Assembly: GCA_964517795.1 (NCBI GenBank)
Contig: CAZFDE010000008.1
Coordinates: forward strand, 1 to 62,418
Length of the DNA stretch: 62,418 bases
Source: CAZFDE01 sp964517795
GTDB taxonomy: Bacteria > Planctomycetota > Phycisphaerae > Sedimentisphaerales > Anaerobacaceae
Reading direction: 5' to 3'
The notes below the pieces were generated by a model that was not told the DNA's origin, did not search any database, and saw only the letters and a program-made list of their open reading frames with translations. Positions 17,045-26,050 of this stretch are shown one piece after another (within the stretch, counting starts at the first letter, position 1; every line of letters begins with the position of its first letter). Made by a program: the position numbers and the translations under genes.

Positions 17045-17830
17045 TTACAGGTTTTCCTGTACGTATTTGACTGCATTGGTAAAAATGCTGATGCCCTCAG
17101 CGTCCTGTTGGTCTTTGTTCCGTGTCCAGCGGGGATGCTGTGTATGTAAAATAAAGCGTTCCGGGTGCGGCATCAGCCCGAGGACTCTTCCGGTTTTGTC
17201 GGTCAGGCCCGCGATGGATTCGGTCGAGCCGTTCGGATTAACCGGATAGGCGCCTTCGCAACCGTTCTGATCGACATATCGAAATGCGATATAGCCGTCT
17301 GATTTCAAGTGCTCGAGAACATCTGAATTTTTACAGACGACTTTCCCTTCGCCGTGGGCGATCGGCAGATAGATTTGCCTGTCTTTTTCGATAAACACGC
17401 AGCGTTCGCTCTGCGGGGCCAGATACACCCAGCGATCCTCGAATTTGCCGCTGTCGTTGTTGGTGATCGTTACATTTTCGTTATTGAAGTCCCCGTTGAG
17501 ACCGGGCAGGATACCGGTTTTGACCAATACCTGAAAACCATTGCATATCCCCAGGACGAGCTTGCCGTCGTCGATAAATGTTCGGATGGCATCGCGCAGG
17601 TGGTGCAGTATCTGGTTACTGAGGATTTTTCCGGCCGCCACATCGTCGCCGTAGCTGAAGCCGCCGGGAAAGACCATGATCTGGAAGCTGTCCAGATACG
17701 ATGGATTCTCGACCAGGCGATTAATATGAATGCGCTCGGCCGATGCCCCGGCCTGTTCCAGCGCGAACTGTGTTTCCATATCACAATTAATTCCTGCGGC
17801 TCGAAGTACGATTGCTTTTATATCTGTCAT
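17045..17830 (-). CDS. purQ: Phosphoribosylformylglycinamidine synthase, glutaminase subunit
   Basis: PurQ releases ammonia from glutamine for FGAM synthesis in purine biosynthesis. The nucleophile elbow reads LGICNGFQ, the catalytic His/Glu are in MPHPERF, and GGFSYGDDVAAG is the family's oxyanion region. At 261 residues it is longer than Bacillus PurQ (about 227), with inserts. I chose ATG 17830, preceded by AGAGG with good spacing; a GTG at 17845 would add five residues and nearly touch the purL stop. It follows purL closely and precedes the sugar importer. Confidence 0.95.
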   Translation of the reverse strand: MTDIKAIVLRAAGINCDMETQFALEQAGASAERIHINRLVENPSYLDSFQIMVFPGGFSYGDDVAAGKILSNQILHHLRDAIRTFIDDGKLVLGICNGFQVLVKTGILPGLNGDFNNENVTITNNDSGKFEDRWVYLAPQSERCVFIEKDRQIYLPIAHGEGKVVCKNSDVLEHLKSDGYIAFRYVDQNGCEGAYPVNPNGSTESIAGLTDKTGRVLGLMPHPERFILHTQHPRWTRNKDQQDAEGISIFTNAVKYVQENL

Positions 17831-17849
17831 GTCAACCTCTGTCACTCCA

Positions 17850-20732
17850 TTACCAGTTGAATGTTTTCTGCCACGCGGCTTTCAGTTTGTCCAGGTCCTG
17901 TTCGATGATGTTCTGTCCTTTTTGCGATGTGATGAGCAGTTTGCCGTGTCCGGTGACCTTGCCGATGCGGCCGATGGGCAGATTCAGCATCAGCTTCACA
18001 AAGGCGTCATAATCCTCCGGACGCACTTCCACAAGATATCGGCTGTTGGATTCGCTGAACAGTTGGGCATTGTTTCGAGTGCAGTCATCGGTAATCGGCA
18101 GACCTCTGAGGTCCGCTTCGATCCCAAGACCGCCGGCAAACGCCATTTCCGCGAGTCCCACGGCCAGACCGCCTTCACTGAGGTCGTGGCAGCTTTGAAC
18201 GAGGCCTTGTGAGATCGCTTCGGCGATTTTCCGGGCGATTTTCGGGGCCAGTGTCAAATCGAGTTTCGGAACATGCTGGCCGAGGTGGCCCATCGTGCGG
18301 TAATAGTGACTGCCGCCCAGTTCGTTAGCGGTCTGGCCGACGATAAAGATGAAGTTGCCGGCCTCTTTGACATCCATCGAAACACATTTTCTGACATCAT
18401 CGACTATGCTCATCGCACTGATCAGCAGGGTCGATGGAATCGAGATCACCGTGCCGTCATTGCATTGAAATTCGTTATGCAGCGAATCCTTGCCGGAGAT
18501 AAACGGCACCGAATATGCCATGGCGCCATCATAGCAGGCCTGTGCCGCGCGAACCAACGGTCCGAATGTTTCCGGCCTGTCGCAGTTGCCCCAGCAGAAG
18601 TTATCCAGGACCGCGATCCGATCCATTCGCGCACCGACGCAGATCAGGTTGCGAATGGCTTCATCGATACCGGCCAGCGCCATCCAGTAGGGATCGATAT
18701 CGCCGTAACACGGATTCATGCCGCAACTGATGGCGATGCCTTTGGCCGATCCCAATTTAGGCATCACTACGGCCGCATCGCTGGGCCCGTCGTTGACAAT
18801 ACCGGTCAGCGGCTTGATGACCGAACCGCCCTGGACCTCATGATCGTATTGGCGAATCACCCATTCCTTACTGGCGATGTTGAAGCTGCCGAGTAACGCA
18901 AGCAGCGTCTCGTTATATTCTTTTTGTTCGGGAATATCTGGGGTGGAGAGCTTGGGTTTGGTCCAAACGGCTTTTCGTGAATATTTCGGCACACCGTCAT
19001 GCAGGAAATCCATATCCAGCTCGCCGACGGTTTGGCCGTTGTATCGCAGTTTCAATTTTTTATCATCGGTGAATTGGCCGATCACCGTTGCCTCGACGTT
19101 CTCGCTTTCGAATATCGTCATGATCGCATCGCGATTTTCCGGCTTCACCGAAACGACCATGCGTTCCTGGGCCTCACTGATCCATATTTCGGTATAGTTC
19201 AATCCGTTATATTTAAGGGGGACTTTTTCGAGGTCCACCTCGGCCCCCAGTTCGCTGCCCATTTCGCCAACGGCACTGCTGAGCCCGCCCGCGCCGCAAT
19301 CGGTGATGGCTTCGTAAAGGTCCTGCTGATTGGCCTGGAGCAGAACATCGAGCATTTTCTTTTCGGTGATGGCGTTTCCGATCTGCACGGCATGGGAAAA
19401 GATGGTTTCGTGTTCGTGCGTCATCTGCCCGCTTGAGAAGGTTGCGCCGTGAATACCGTCTCTGCCGGTGCGTCCGCCAACCACGATGATCAAGTTGCCG
19501 CTTTGCGGGTGCTTGAAGCATTTGTCTTTGTCCATCGTCCCGATATTGCCGCAGAATACCAGCGGATTAGCCATATAGCGGTCATCGAAATAGATCGCGC
19601 CGTTGACGGTCGGGATGCCCATCCGGTTGCCGTAATCGCGCACGCCGGAGACCACGCCTTTCATAATCCGTCGTGGATGCAGAACGCCTTTGGGGATATC
19701 ATCCAGTTTTTTATCCGGCAGGCCGAAGCAGAAAATATCGGTATTGGCAACCGGTTTTGCGCCCATTCCCGTGCCCATCGGATCGCGGATCACGCCGCCG
19801 ATACCGGTTGCTGCACCGCCGTAGGGATCGAGTGCGGAAGGGTGGTTATGCGTTTCGACCTTGAAACAGACGGCCGTTTCCTCATCGAATTCGACCACCC
19901 CGGCATTGTCATCGAAAACCGAAATGCACCAGGGCTTATTGAGTTGTTGGGTGGCCGCGAATACCGTCTCTTTGAGCAGATTATCGAAATGAACTTCCTG
20001 GCCGTCGATTTTCATATCGACAGCGCTTTTGAGGGTTTTGTGTACGCAGTGTTCGCTCCAGGTCTGGGCAAGGGTCTCGAGTTCCACGTCGGTCGGCTCG
20101 CGGCCAAGTGTTTGGTAATACGCCTGGATCGTTTTCATCTCGACGAGATTCAGGAATAAGTCTTTTTCTTTACTGATTGCGACCAGTTGATCGTCATCGA
20201 GGTCACAGATTGGCCAGTGAACCAATTCGAATTCATACGGTTTGACATGCGGGCTGGGCGGTTCGGCTTGATCGCCGACGACACATACCTCGATACAGTC
20301 ATTGGCAAGGATTTTCGAGGTGATCAAGTTGATCTGTTTTTCGTTGATCGTTCCCAGCAGGATGTATTTTCGCGCGGTTCGCACATGTTCGACATCCATG
20401 CCCATATCGGCAATCGCCGTCGTTACCGAATCGGCCACCGGATCGGTTACGCCGCTTTTGAGGTGGACTTCGAGAAGGGTGGCCTTGGCCAGCCCTTTGG
20501 GGGCTTTGCTTCGGCCGATATAATATTGTTCGCAGACCGGATCGGTCAACAGTTCGCCGGCGATGCGTTTGGCAAAGGCCTCATCGAAATCACCTTCGAT
20601 CAGAAAGACCTTGGCAAACTGAACCGCTTCGATCGTCGTGATGCCAAGCTCCCGGATATCATCGAATATCCCCTGGCCGTGAACGTCAGCGAAACCATCC
20701 TTGTTAAATACTTCAAAACGCCATTGTGTCAC
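17850..20732 (-). CDS. purL: FGAM synthase with fused PurS-like N-terminus
   Basis: PurL makes formylglycinamidine ribonucleotide in purine synthesis. This protein has 960 residues, longer than the small PurL (about 740) and shorter than the large E. coli type (about 1295). The extra N-terminus (about 1-155) looks like two tandem PurS-like units: residues 1-75 (HGQGIFDDIRELGI) and 82-155 (KSGVTDPVADSVTTAI). PurS normally bridges PurL and PurQ as a separate small protein. The linker TWSEHCVHKTLKSAVD and metal/ATP site FKVETHNHPSALDPYGGAATG follow. The GTG start overlaps the tyrA stop (GTGA) and has AAGGA upstream. A separate purS is not seen nearby. Confidence 0.94.
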   Translation of the reverse strand: MTQWRFEVFNKDGFADVHGQGIFDDIRELGITTIEAVQFAKVFLIEGDFDEAFAKRIAGELLTDPVCEQYYIGRSKAPKGLAKATLLEVHLKSGVTDPVADSVTTAIADMGMDVEHVRTARKYILLGTINEKQINLITSKILANDCIEVCVVGDQAEPPSPHVKPYEFELVHWPICDLDDDQLVAISKEKDLFLNLVEMKTIQAYYQTLGREPTDVELETLAQTWSEHCVHKTLKSAVDMKIDGQEVHFDNLLKETVFAATQQLNKPWCISVFDDNAGVVEFDEETAVCFKVETHNHPSALDPYGGAATGIGGVIRDPMGTGMGAKPVANTDIFCFGLPDKKLDDIPKGVLHPRRIMKGVVSGVRDYGNRMGIPTVNGAIYFDDRYMANPLVFCGNIGTMDKDKCFKHPQSGNLIIVVGGRTGRDGIHGATFSSGQMTHEHETIFSHAVQIGNAITEKKMLDVLLQANQQDLYEAITDCGAGGLSSAVGEMGSELGAEVDLEKVPLKYNGLNYTEIWISEAQERMVVSVKPENRDAIMTIFESENVEATVIGQFTDDKKLKLRYNGQTVGELDMDFLHDGVPKYSRKAVWTKPKLSTPDIPEQKEYNETLLALLGSFNIASKEWVIRQYDHEVQGGSVIKPLTGIVNDGPSDAAVVMPKLGSAKGIAISCGMNPCYGDIDPYWMALAGIDEAIRNLICVGARMDRIAVLDNFCWGNCDRPETFGPLVRAAQACYDGAMAYSVPFISGKDSLHNEFQCNDGTVISIPSTLLISAMSIVDDVRKCVSMDVKEAGNFIFIVGQTANELGGSHYYRTMGHLGQHVPKLDLTLAPKIARKIAEAISQGLVQSCHDLSEGGLAVGLAEMAFAGGLGIEADLRGLPITDDCTRNNAQLFSESNSRYLVEVRPEDYDAFVKLMLNLPIGRIGKVTGHGKLLITSQKGQNIIEQDLDKLKAAWQKTFNW

Positions 20733-21667
20733 GATATCAATTCCTTTTGTTTGACTTTATATTCAATGAGTTGTTTGCGTTTTTGTCGGGCTTTTTCGAG
20801 GATCGTGTGTATTTTCTGTTTGTCCTGCGATGCCACCGCATGCTGGAGTTTTTTCAGTTCGCGAATCAACTTCTCGATGCCTTTGACACAGTTGGTGCTG
20901 TTGGTGGCAAAAATATCGGCCCAGATATTGGCCGGGCCTGATGCGATCCGTGATGTATCCATAAAGCCCTTGCCGCTGAATTTCAGTTGATCCGAGTCGA
21001 AGGCGTTGACCAGTGCCGCCGCGGCCAGGTGCGGCACATGACTGACATGGGCGAATATCCGGTCATGCTGCGCCGGTGACATCGATTTGACGATACAGCC
21101 GATCTGAGACCAGAAGTGTTTTAAGGTTTTGGCGGCAGAGGCATTTGAGGTTTTTGTTGTCGTGACGATACAGGCGGCTTTGTCGAACAAATCATCACGG
21201 GCAAACTCCACGCCACGCTGTTCCGAACCGGCAATCGGATGAGAACCGATGTAATGCACTGCTTGAGGCAGGATTTGATGCGCCCAGCGGTGGACCAGTG
21301 ATTTGGTCGAACCGACATCGGTGACGATGCAGCCTTTGGGTAGATGGTCACGAATATCCCGGAATGTTTCTTCGAAAATTGAGATCGGCGTCGCCAGAAC
21401 GAGCAAATCGGCGTCCTGGACGCATGTTTTCAGCGAATCAGTGATGGTATGGGCGACATTGAGATTTCGGGCTTTTTCACGCGTCGATTGGCGATGGGAA
21501 TATCCGCTGATGCGGCTGTTTGGCAGACGGCGGGAAATGCTCAGGCATAGTGAGCCGCCCAGCAGTCCCATCCCGATTACCGATATGTTTTCTAACTTCT
21601 TCAAAGCAAAGACCTTATACCCAGATTCCAACAGGTTGATATTGCTAAAAAGTATATTAGAATGCAT
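20729..21667 (-). CDS. tyrA: Prephenate/arogenate dehydrogenase (TyrA family)
   Basis: The 312-residue protein has an N-terminal Rossmann motif (VIGMGLLGGSL), the conserved SHPIAGSEQRGVE substrate block, and HVSHVPHLAAAAL. It makes 4-hydroxyphenylpyruvate or arogenate-derived tyrosine with NAD(P). The start is uncertain: ATG 21667 has no clear ribosome site, whereas TTG 21604 is preceded by AAGG and begins just before the Rossmann fold, which would give about 291 residues. It is the first gene of the minus-strand run and overlaps purL by four bases. No ACT domain is seen. Prephenate and arogenate specificity cannot be separated by eye. Confidence 0.88.
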   Translation of the reverse strand: MHSNILFSNINLLESGYKVFALKKLENISVIGMGLLGGSLCLSISRRLPNSRISGYSHRQSTREKARNLNVAHTITDSLKTCVQDADLLVLATPISIFEETFRDIRDHLPKGCIVTDVGSTKSLVHRWAHQILPQAVHYIGSHPIAGSEQRGVEFARDDLFDKAACIVTTTKTSNASAAKTLKHFWSQIGCIVKSMSPAQHDRIFAHVSHVPHLAAAALVNAFDSDQLKFSGKGFMDTSRIASGPANIWADIFATNSTNCVKGIEKLIRELKKLQHAVASQDKQKIHTILEKARQKRKQLIEYKVKQKELIS

Positions 21668-21829
21668 GTACTGTCAATTTTTTTCTTTGATTTTCATGTG
21701 TGAATTGTTACTATTTAGTTATAAATCGCTACGTTTAAGGTGGGCAGTGGCAATATCCTGCCTGTGTATTGCAGGCTGGATTTTTTTCTAAAAGGGTAAC
21801 ATTAAATAAGAAAGTGACCGGCTTGGCGT

Positions 21830-22918
21830 ATGGCTGAAATACCGGATAACAACAATGATAATATTGCCGAAGCGGACTATCTCGATTTCGAGCAGAAGGT
21901 GGCCGATCTGGATAAGCAAATGACCGAGCTGCGCAAGCTCGGTGCGGCGAAAGGGATCGATTACTCGGCCGAAATCCGAAAACTGCAAAAACAGCAGGTT
22001 GCCGAGCTACGGGATATCTACGCATCGATGACGCCCTGGCAGACGGTCAAGGTTGCACGGCATCCTAAACGACCGTTGCTGAACGATTATCTCGAATTGA
22101 TGGTTCGCGAATTTCGGCCGCTCCACGGTGATCGTTGTTTCGGAGACGATAAAGCGATTATCACGGGCTTAGGTCAGATCGGTCATGAAAAAGTCATGAT
22201 CATTGGCCAGAACAAGGGACGCACCACCAAAGAAAAGATTACGTGCAATTTCGGATGTCCGAATCCCGAGGGGTACCGAAAGGCAATCGCCAAGATGAAA
22301 TTTGCAGAGAAATTCGGATTGCCCGTCGTGACGCTGATCGATACACCGGGGGCCTATCCCGGAGTCGGAGCTGAAGAACGCGGCCAGGCCCAATCGATTG
22401 CGGTGAATCTGATGGAAATGGCCCGGCTGAAAGTGCCGATCATTTGTATTGTCATTGGCGAAGGCGGTTCCGGCGGGGCGCTGGGGATCGGCGTGGGCGA
22501 TCGATTAGCGATGCTGGAATACGCTTATTATTCGGTTATTTCACCGGAAGGCTGTGCGGCGATTCTCTGGCGTGATGGGGCGCAGGCGCCGCTGGCCGCC
22601 GAGGCACTGAAGCTGACCAGTAAAGAGCTGTTGGAGCTGAAGCTGATCGATGCGGTGATCGCCGAACCATTAGGCGGGGCGCATCGCAATGTCCACGATA
22701 CCGTCTTTAACGTCGAGCAGTACATCATCCGTACACTTCGCGAACTTAAACGCAGCCCGATCGATAAACTATTGGATGATCGCTACCAAAAATTGCGTTC
22801 GATCGGTTCGCCACAGGCGGTTAATCAATCCCAAAATCGATCAACGCCTAAATCCTCTATTCGCACGACCAGAAGCGCAAACCTTAAATCATCTGCCCGC
22901 CAGGCACCGGTGAAATAA
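21830..22918 (+). CDS. accA: Acetyl-CoA carboxylase carboxyltransferase alpha subunit
   Basis: AccA with AccD transfers carboxyl from carboxybiotin to acetyl-CoA to form malonyl-CoA for fatty acid synthesis. The 362-residue protein has the AccA N-terminal coiled region (about 18-60), ARHPKRP, LHGDRCFGDD, the acyl-CoA site GEGGSGGALGIG and SPEGCAAILW. Past residue 320 there is a basic, Ser/Gln/Arg-rich tail of about 40 residues not typical of the family core. It stands alone on the plus strand; accD is not in the window. It converges with rpiB. Confidence 0.96.
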   Translation: MAEIPDNNNDNIAEADYLDFEQKVADLDKQMTELRKLGAAKGIDYSAEIRKLQKQQVAELRDIYASMTPWQTVKVARHPKRPLLNDYLELMVREFRPLHGDRCFGDDKAIITGLGQIGHEKVMIIGQNKGRTTKEKITCNFGCPNPEGYRKAIAKMKFAEKFGLPVVTLIDTPGAYPGVGAEERGQAQSIAVNLMEMARLKVPIICIVIGEGGSGGALGIGVGDRLAMLEYAYYSVISPEGCAAILWRDGAQAPLAAEALKLTSKELLELKLIDAVIAEPLGGAHRNVHDTVFNVEQYIIRTLRELKRSPIDKLLDDRYQKLRSIGSPQAVNQSQNRSTPKSSIRTTRSANLKSSARQAPVK

Positions 22919-22973
22919 AATACACCAATTCCGATTGTACGATTAAACCTTCGTGTGTGTAAATTGAACGTGA

Positions 22974-23447
22974 TTACTGATTGTGGTTTGTTACTTCGGC
23001 GGGATTGCGGCCATCTTCGATGGCTGTGATCTTATTGACACGCCGCTGATGCCGGCCGCCGCTGAAATCCGTTGTCAACCAGACCTCGACGATCTTTCGC
23101 AGCAGGACCTCGCCGATCAAATCGCCGGAAACACACAACACATTCGCATCGTTGTGATGGCGGGAAATCTGGGCCGTTAATTCGTCATGACACAGGGCTG
23201 CGCGAATTCCTTTGATCTTATTCGCGGTAATGCACATCCCGATCCCGGTCCCGCATACCAGAATCGCTCGATCCACTTTGCCGCCGGCTACATCCAGCGC
23301 AGCCAGATACGCCGTGTCCGTATAGTCCACAGGATTGCTGTCCGTGGCGCCATAATCCACGATTTCATGGTCGGCCTGTCCAACAATACTTTTGATCAAT
23401 TCTTTAGCCTTATAACCGCGATGGTCGCTGGCAACTGCAATTTTCAT
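22974..23447 (-). CDS. rpiB: Ribose-5-phosphate isomerase B
   Basis: RpiB interconverts ribose-5-phosphate and ribulose-5-phosphate. Starting at ATG 23447 the protein has 157 residues and opens with MKIAVASDHRGY, the canonical RpiB start. LVCGTGIGMCITANKIKGIR contains the active-site Cys/Thr region and HHNDANVL the His/Asn region. The ATG overlaps the stop of the upstream fusion gene (ATGA), so the longer reading from 23465 is unlikely. A tsaC-like domain, arginine-phosphatase-like domain and rpiB in a row echo the ywlC-ywlE-ywlF order of Bacillus. Confidence 0.95.
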   Translation of the reverse strand: MKIAVASDHRGYKAKELIKSIVGQADHEIVDYGATDSNPVDYTDTAYLAALDVAGGKVDRAILVCGTGIGMCITANKIKGIRAALCHDELTAQISRHHNDANVLCVSGDLIGEVLLRKIVEVWLTTDFSGGRHQRRVNKITAIEDGRNPAEVTNHNQ

Positions 23448-24562
23448 AAGATCACTTCTTTCCATTTCTTCCTTACGGCCTGGTATATCACGTCAGCACA
23501 CTTGCGATACACCCGCCGGTTTTGCCCGATCGGGTCAGGAATTTCATCGTCCCCGAGCAGCATACACCGGTCGGTTTTTTCCGGGCACAGCCCCACAACG
23601 GCCTGCCAATGCGCCCGACTCATTGCGAAAATGAGGTCGCTTTGGCGTATCAATGTATTGGTCAGCGGTTGGTTGCGGTGTCTGCGAATATCAATTTGCA
23701 TGTCCGCACAAGCGTTTATGGCTTCTTCACTAGCCGGCCAGCCGCTTGCACCCATGGTACCCGCTGATATAATTTTATACCCTTTTTCCGGCAGTTCGTC
23801 AATGCCGCAGCCAAAATTTTCACTAAGTTCTTTCTTGAACATCCCCTCAGCCATCGGGCTTCGGCAGGTATTGCCGGTGCACACGATCAGAATTTGGATG
23901 GTCGAAGCGTCCTTTATTGCTTGATTGGACAAAACGCCTTCTCTGAGTATCGAAACAGAACCTTTTTCGATTGTAATTACTGTGCTATTTTTCCTATATT
24001 CACACGGACCTCCATCAACGATCATCGGAATCTGGCCGTCAAACGCCTTTAAAACGGTCTTTGCGTCGGTTGCAGGGGGTAAACCCGAAACATTCGCACT
24101 TGGGACCACAACCGGACACGAGCAGATATCCAATATCCCGGCTCCGATGGGATCAGAAACACAACGGATGCCTATCGTGTTCGTAGGATAAAGGATAGAA
24201 AAAAGGGATTCGTCTAATTTCTCCCGCTGTATTCTCAAATCATCTTTATTGAGTGTAAAAACGATTGTCAGCGGACCGGGCCAAAAACGGTCGATCAGTT
24301 TCTCACCCAAAAGGCCGATGTGCGGCACATAATCGTGTACTTTGGTTTTTGAACCGATATGCACGGTATAGAATTTGTCCGGCTGTCGATTTTTGAGTTG
24401 ACTGAGTTTTTCAAGTGTTTCTTTTTCGGCTCGGGCCGCAATCCCGTAAACCGTCTCGGTGGGAATGGCCACCAGATTTCCGTCATCGATTAACCTGGCC
24501 GCCTGAGCCAGATTGGCCGGTTCAGGGCGGGCCGAATCTATCTGTAAAACATGTGTTTTCAT
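23444..24562 (-). CDS. Fusion of TsaC/Sua5 (tRNA t6A synthesis) and arginine-phosphatase-like LMW-PTP
   Basis: Residues about 15-212 are a YrdC/Sua5 domain (IPTETVYGIAARA, RFWPGPLTIVF, SANVSGLPPAT), which makes threonylcarbamoyl-AMP for the t6A modification of tRNA. Residues about 222-372 are a low-molecular-weight phosphatase domain. Its P-loop is CTGNTCRS (C228 to R234), with the general-acid region DPIG near the end. Thr232 sits where Bacillus YwlE has the Thr that favours phosphoarginine; tyrosine phosphatases usually have Ile there. The domains are separate genes (ywlC, ywlE) in Bacillus, next to rpiB (ywlF), as here. Arginine phosphatase activity is inference from this residue. The two reactions have no established link. 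Confidence 0.9.
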   Translation of the reverse strand: MKTHVLQIDSARPEPANLAQAARLIDDGNLVAIPTETVYGIAARAEKETLEKLSQLKNRQPDKFYTVHIGSKTKVHDYVPHIGLLGEKLIDRFWPGPLTIVFTLNKDDLRIQREKLDESLFSILYPTNTIGIRCVSDPIGAGILDICSCPVVVPSANVSGLPPATDAKTVLKAFDGQIPMIVDGGPCEYRKNSTVITIEKGSVSILREGVLSNQAIKDASTIQILIVCTGNTCRSPMAEGMFKKELSENFGCGIDELPEKGYKIISAGTMGASGWPASEEAINACADMQIDIRRHRNQPLTNTLIRQSDLIFAMSRAHWQAVVGLCPEKTDRCMLLGDDEIPDPIGQNRRVYRKCADVIYQAVRKKWKEVIL

Positions 24563-24835
24563 AAGGATATGACCATACCCTAAATTCCCCTAAATAGCAA
24601 GGTCAATGCTGTTCATCTTTAATATGTGTGCGGCTATTTTCTTTTTCTGGACGTATATCTAAACCCTCCGACCTTAGAACCATCCAACCCTTCGGCACAG
24701 AGTAAATGCCTTAAGCCAATATCGATCTTGGCCATTTTACTTTCAGGCATACTTATCGACCTGCTGTTTCATGCTATCCAATATGTGTGTCATTTGACAA
24801 CGAAGTTCAATTCGGCATTAGTAAGTTGTTGCTTA
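24563..24835. other. Intergenic stretch, no supported gene
   Basis: About 270 AT-rich bases lie between the fusion gene and the metallophosphoesterase stop. A 38-codon minus-strand frame exists but has a weak ribosome site and matches nothing I recognise. No tRNA, palindrome or clear promoter was seen. Confidence 0.4.
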
Positions 24836-25675
24836 TTATTGCTTACGTCGTCCAAAGGGAGCGTTATAATCTCTGTCCGTTTTTGAACCGGTAACCCACC
24901 GGGCGGAATCGAGCGATTTTTTGGCGATATCCGGGCAAGCTGAGTCGAGTGTATTGACCATGAACCGATTGTTTTCAATCGTTATTATTCTTGCCTGCAT
25001 GGGATATTCGATTAAGGCAGCGGTTGCACAAAAAAAGTGTTTTTCGTTGTCGATCATATGATGCCAGTGCTCGTGGCCGCAAAACGAAAAAATCCTGCCC
25101 GGGATATGTTTGCTTAATTGGTTGATGAGCTTTTGGCCGTCCGAATAATGGGGAACATAATTGGCCTGGAATCGATCGGCGTACTCTTTTTGTGAAATCA
25201 AAGGGATGTGGCTGAATATGAATAGGTTCGCCGATGGTTGGTTTTCGACCTTTTCCATGACTTGATTTATAAGATCATCGCCTAATGCCGTTTGATCGCT
25301 GTTGATTGCTGATAAATGGTCATAAAGAAATATCGAAGGAATTTTTAAGAATTGTACATTGTAAAGCGGGGGTAAATGATTTTTGAACTGTTTTTGAAAC
25401 AGGCCGCTTTGGACGGCAGGGCGGTCATGATTTCCCGGCAAAATCAGCCAGGGGCACGTCAGCCGGCTGATTACGTCGTATGCCAGTGAACACTCCTCTT
25501 TCGTGCCGTTATGGGTGATATCACCTAAAATGATTGCCCCGTCAAGACCCGAGCCGTTCAGCAGGCTTATCGTTTTTTGCGTAATTTGGACTGCGTGGTC
25601 GAACATCACCCGATTATGCCAGCGGCCAATGCCCTGATGGCCGAGGTGAAGATCGCAAATAATGCCTAATTTCAT
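24836..25675 (-). CDS. Calcineurin-like metallophosphoesterase
   Basis: With ATG 25675 the protein has 279 residues and begins MKLGIICDLHLGH. The five metal-site motifs are in order: DLH, GDITHNG, GNHDRP, a FSHIP His, and GHEHWHH. AGGAA lies upstream at fair spacing; a frame opening at 25759 adds 28 residues without family match and is rejected. No signal peptide is seen, so it is probably cytoplasmic. The family includes phosphatases, nucleases and cyclic-nucleotide phosphodiesterases; the layout resembles CpdA-type proteins but the substrate cannot be assigned. It is monocistronic or first in the run ahead of the tsaC fusion. Confidence 0.88.
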   Translation of the reverse strand: MKLGIICDLHLGHQGIGRWHNRVMFDHAVQITQKTISLLNGSGLDGAIILGDITHNGTKEECSLAYDVISRLTCPWLILPGNHDRPAVQSGLFQKQFKNHLPPLYNVQFLKIPSIFLYDHLSAINSDQTALGDDLINQVMEKVENQPSANLFIFSHIPLISQKEYADRFQANYVPHYSDGQKLINQLSKHIPGRIFSFCGHEHWHHMIDNEKHFFCATAALIEYPMQARIITIENNRFMVNTLDSACPDIAKKSLDSARWVTGSKTDRDYNAPFGRRKQ

Positions 25676-25827
25676 AAGGTTTTTTTCCTGAAATAAAGCC
25701 GTTTTTTCAAAAAAACGCAATTTATTGTAAAAATCGTTAAAAGCTGATCTTTCAAGCATTTATACATTTTCGGACGTCAGGATTGCAAGAAAAGTCCGAA
25801 AATTGGCGGAATTTTTTAAAAATTCTA

Positions 25828-25856
25828 TTGACGTCACGACAGTTAAAATGTTATTT
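25828..25856 (+). promoter_or_regulatory. Putative promoter upstream of the PEP-CTERM gene
   Basis: TTGACG (25828-25833) and TTATTT (25851-25856) are 17 bases apart in an AT-rich 375-base gap between divergent genes (25676-26050). The -10 match is weak. The leader downstream is about 190 bases and holds a perfect AAAGGAGGTG at 25954-25963, too close to an in-frame ATG at 25964 for standard initiation. Confidence 0.35.
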
Positions 25857-26050
25857 TTTATGTTAGTTTAATATTTGCGGTAATATTTGCAGGACTTAAT
25901 GAGCCAGCTTCAATATATAAATTGGCAAAGATTTTGAGATGGGTAGTACTTGGAAAGGAGGTGATGAAGTTCGAACAAGCGTTGTTTTTATTGGTGCCTC
26001 AAATGAAGAGGCAAAAGAGAGAAGTGTTCATTTTAAGTGGAGGAGTAAGA

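Noticed and set aside
24563..24835. 38-codon minus-strand gene
   Set aside because: Weak ribosome site, no recognisable family and no conservation evidence.
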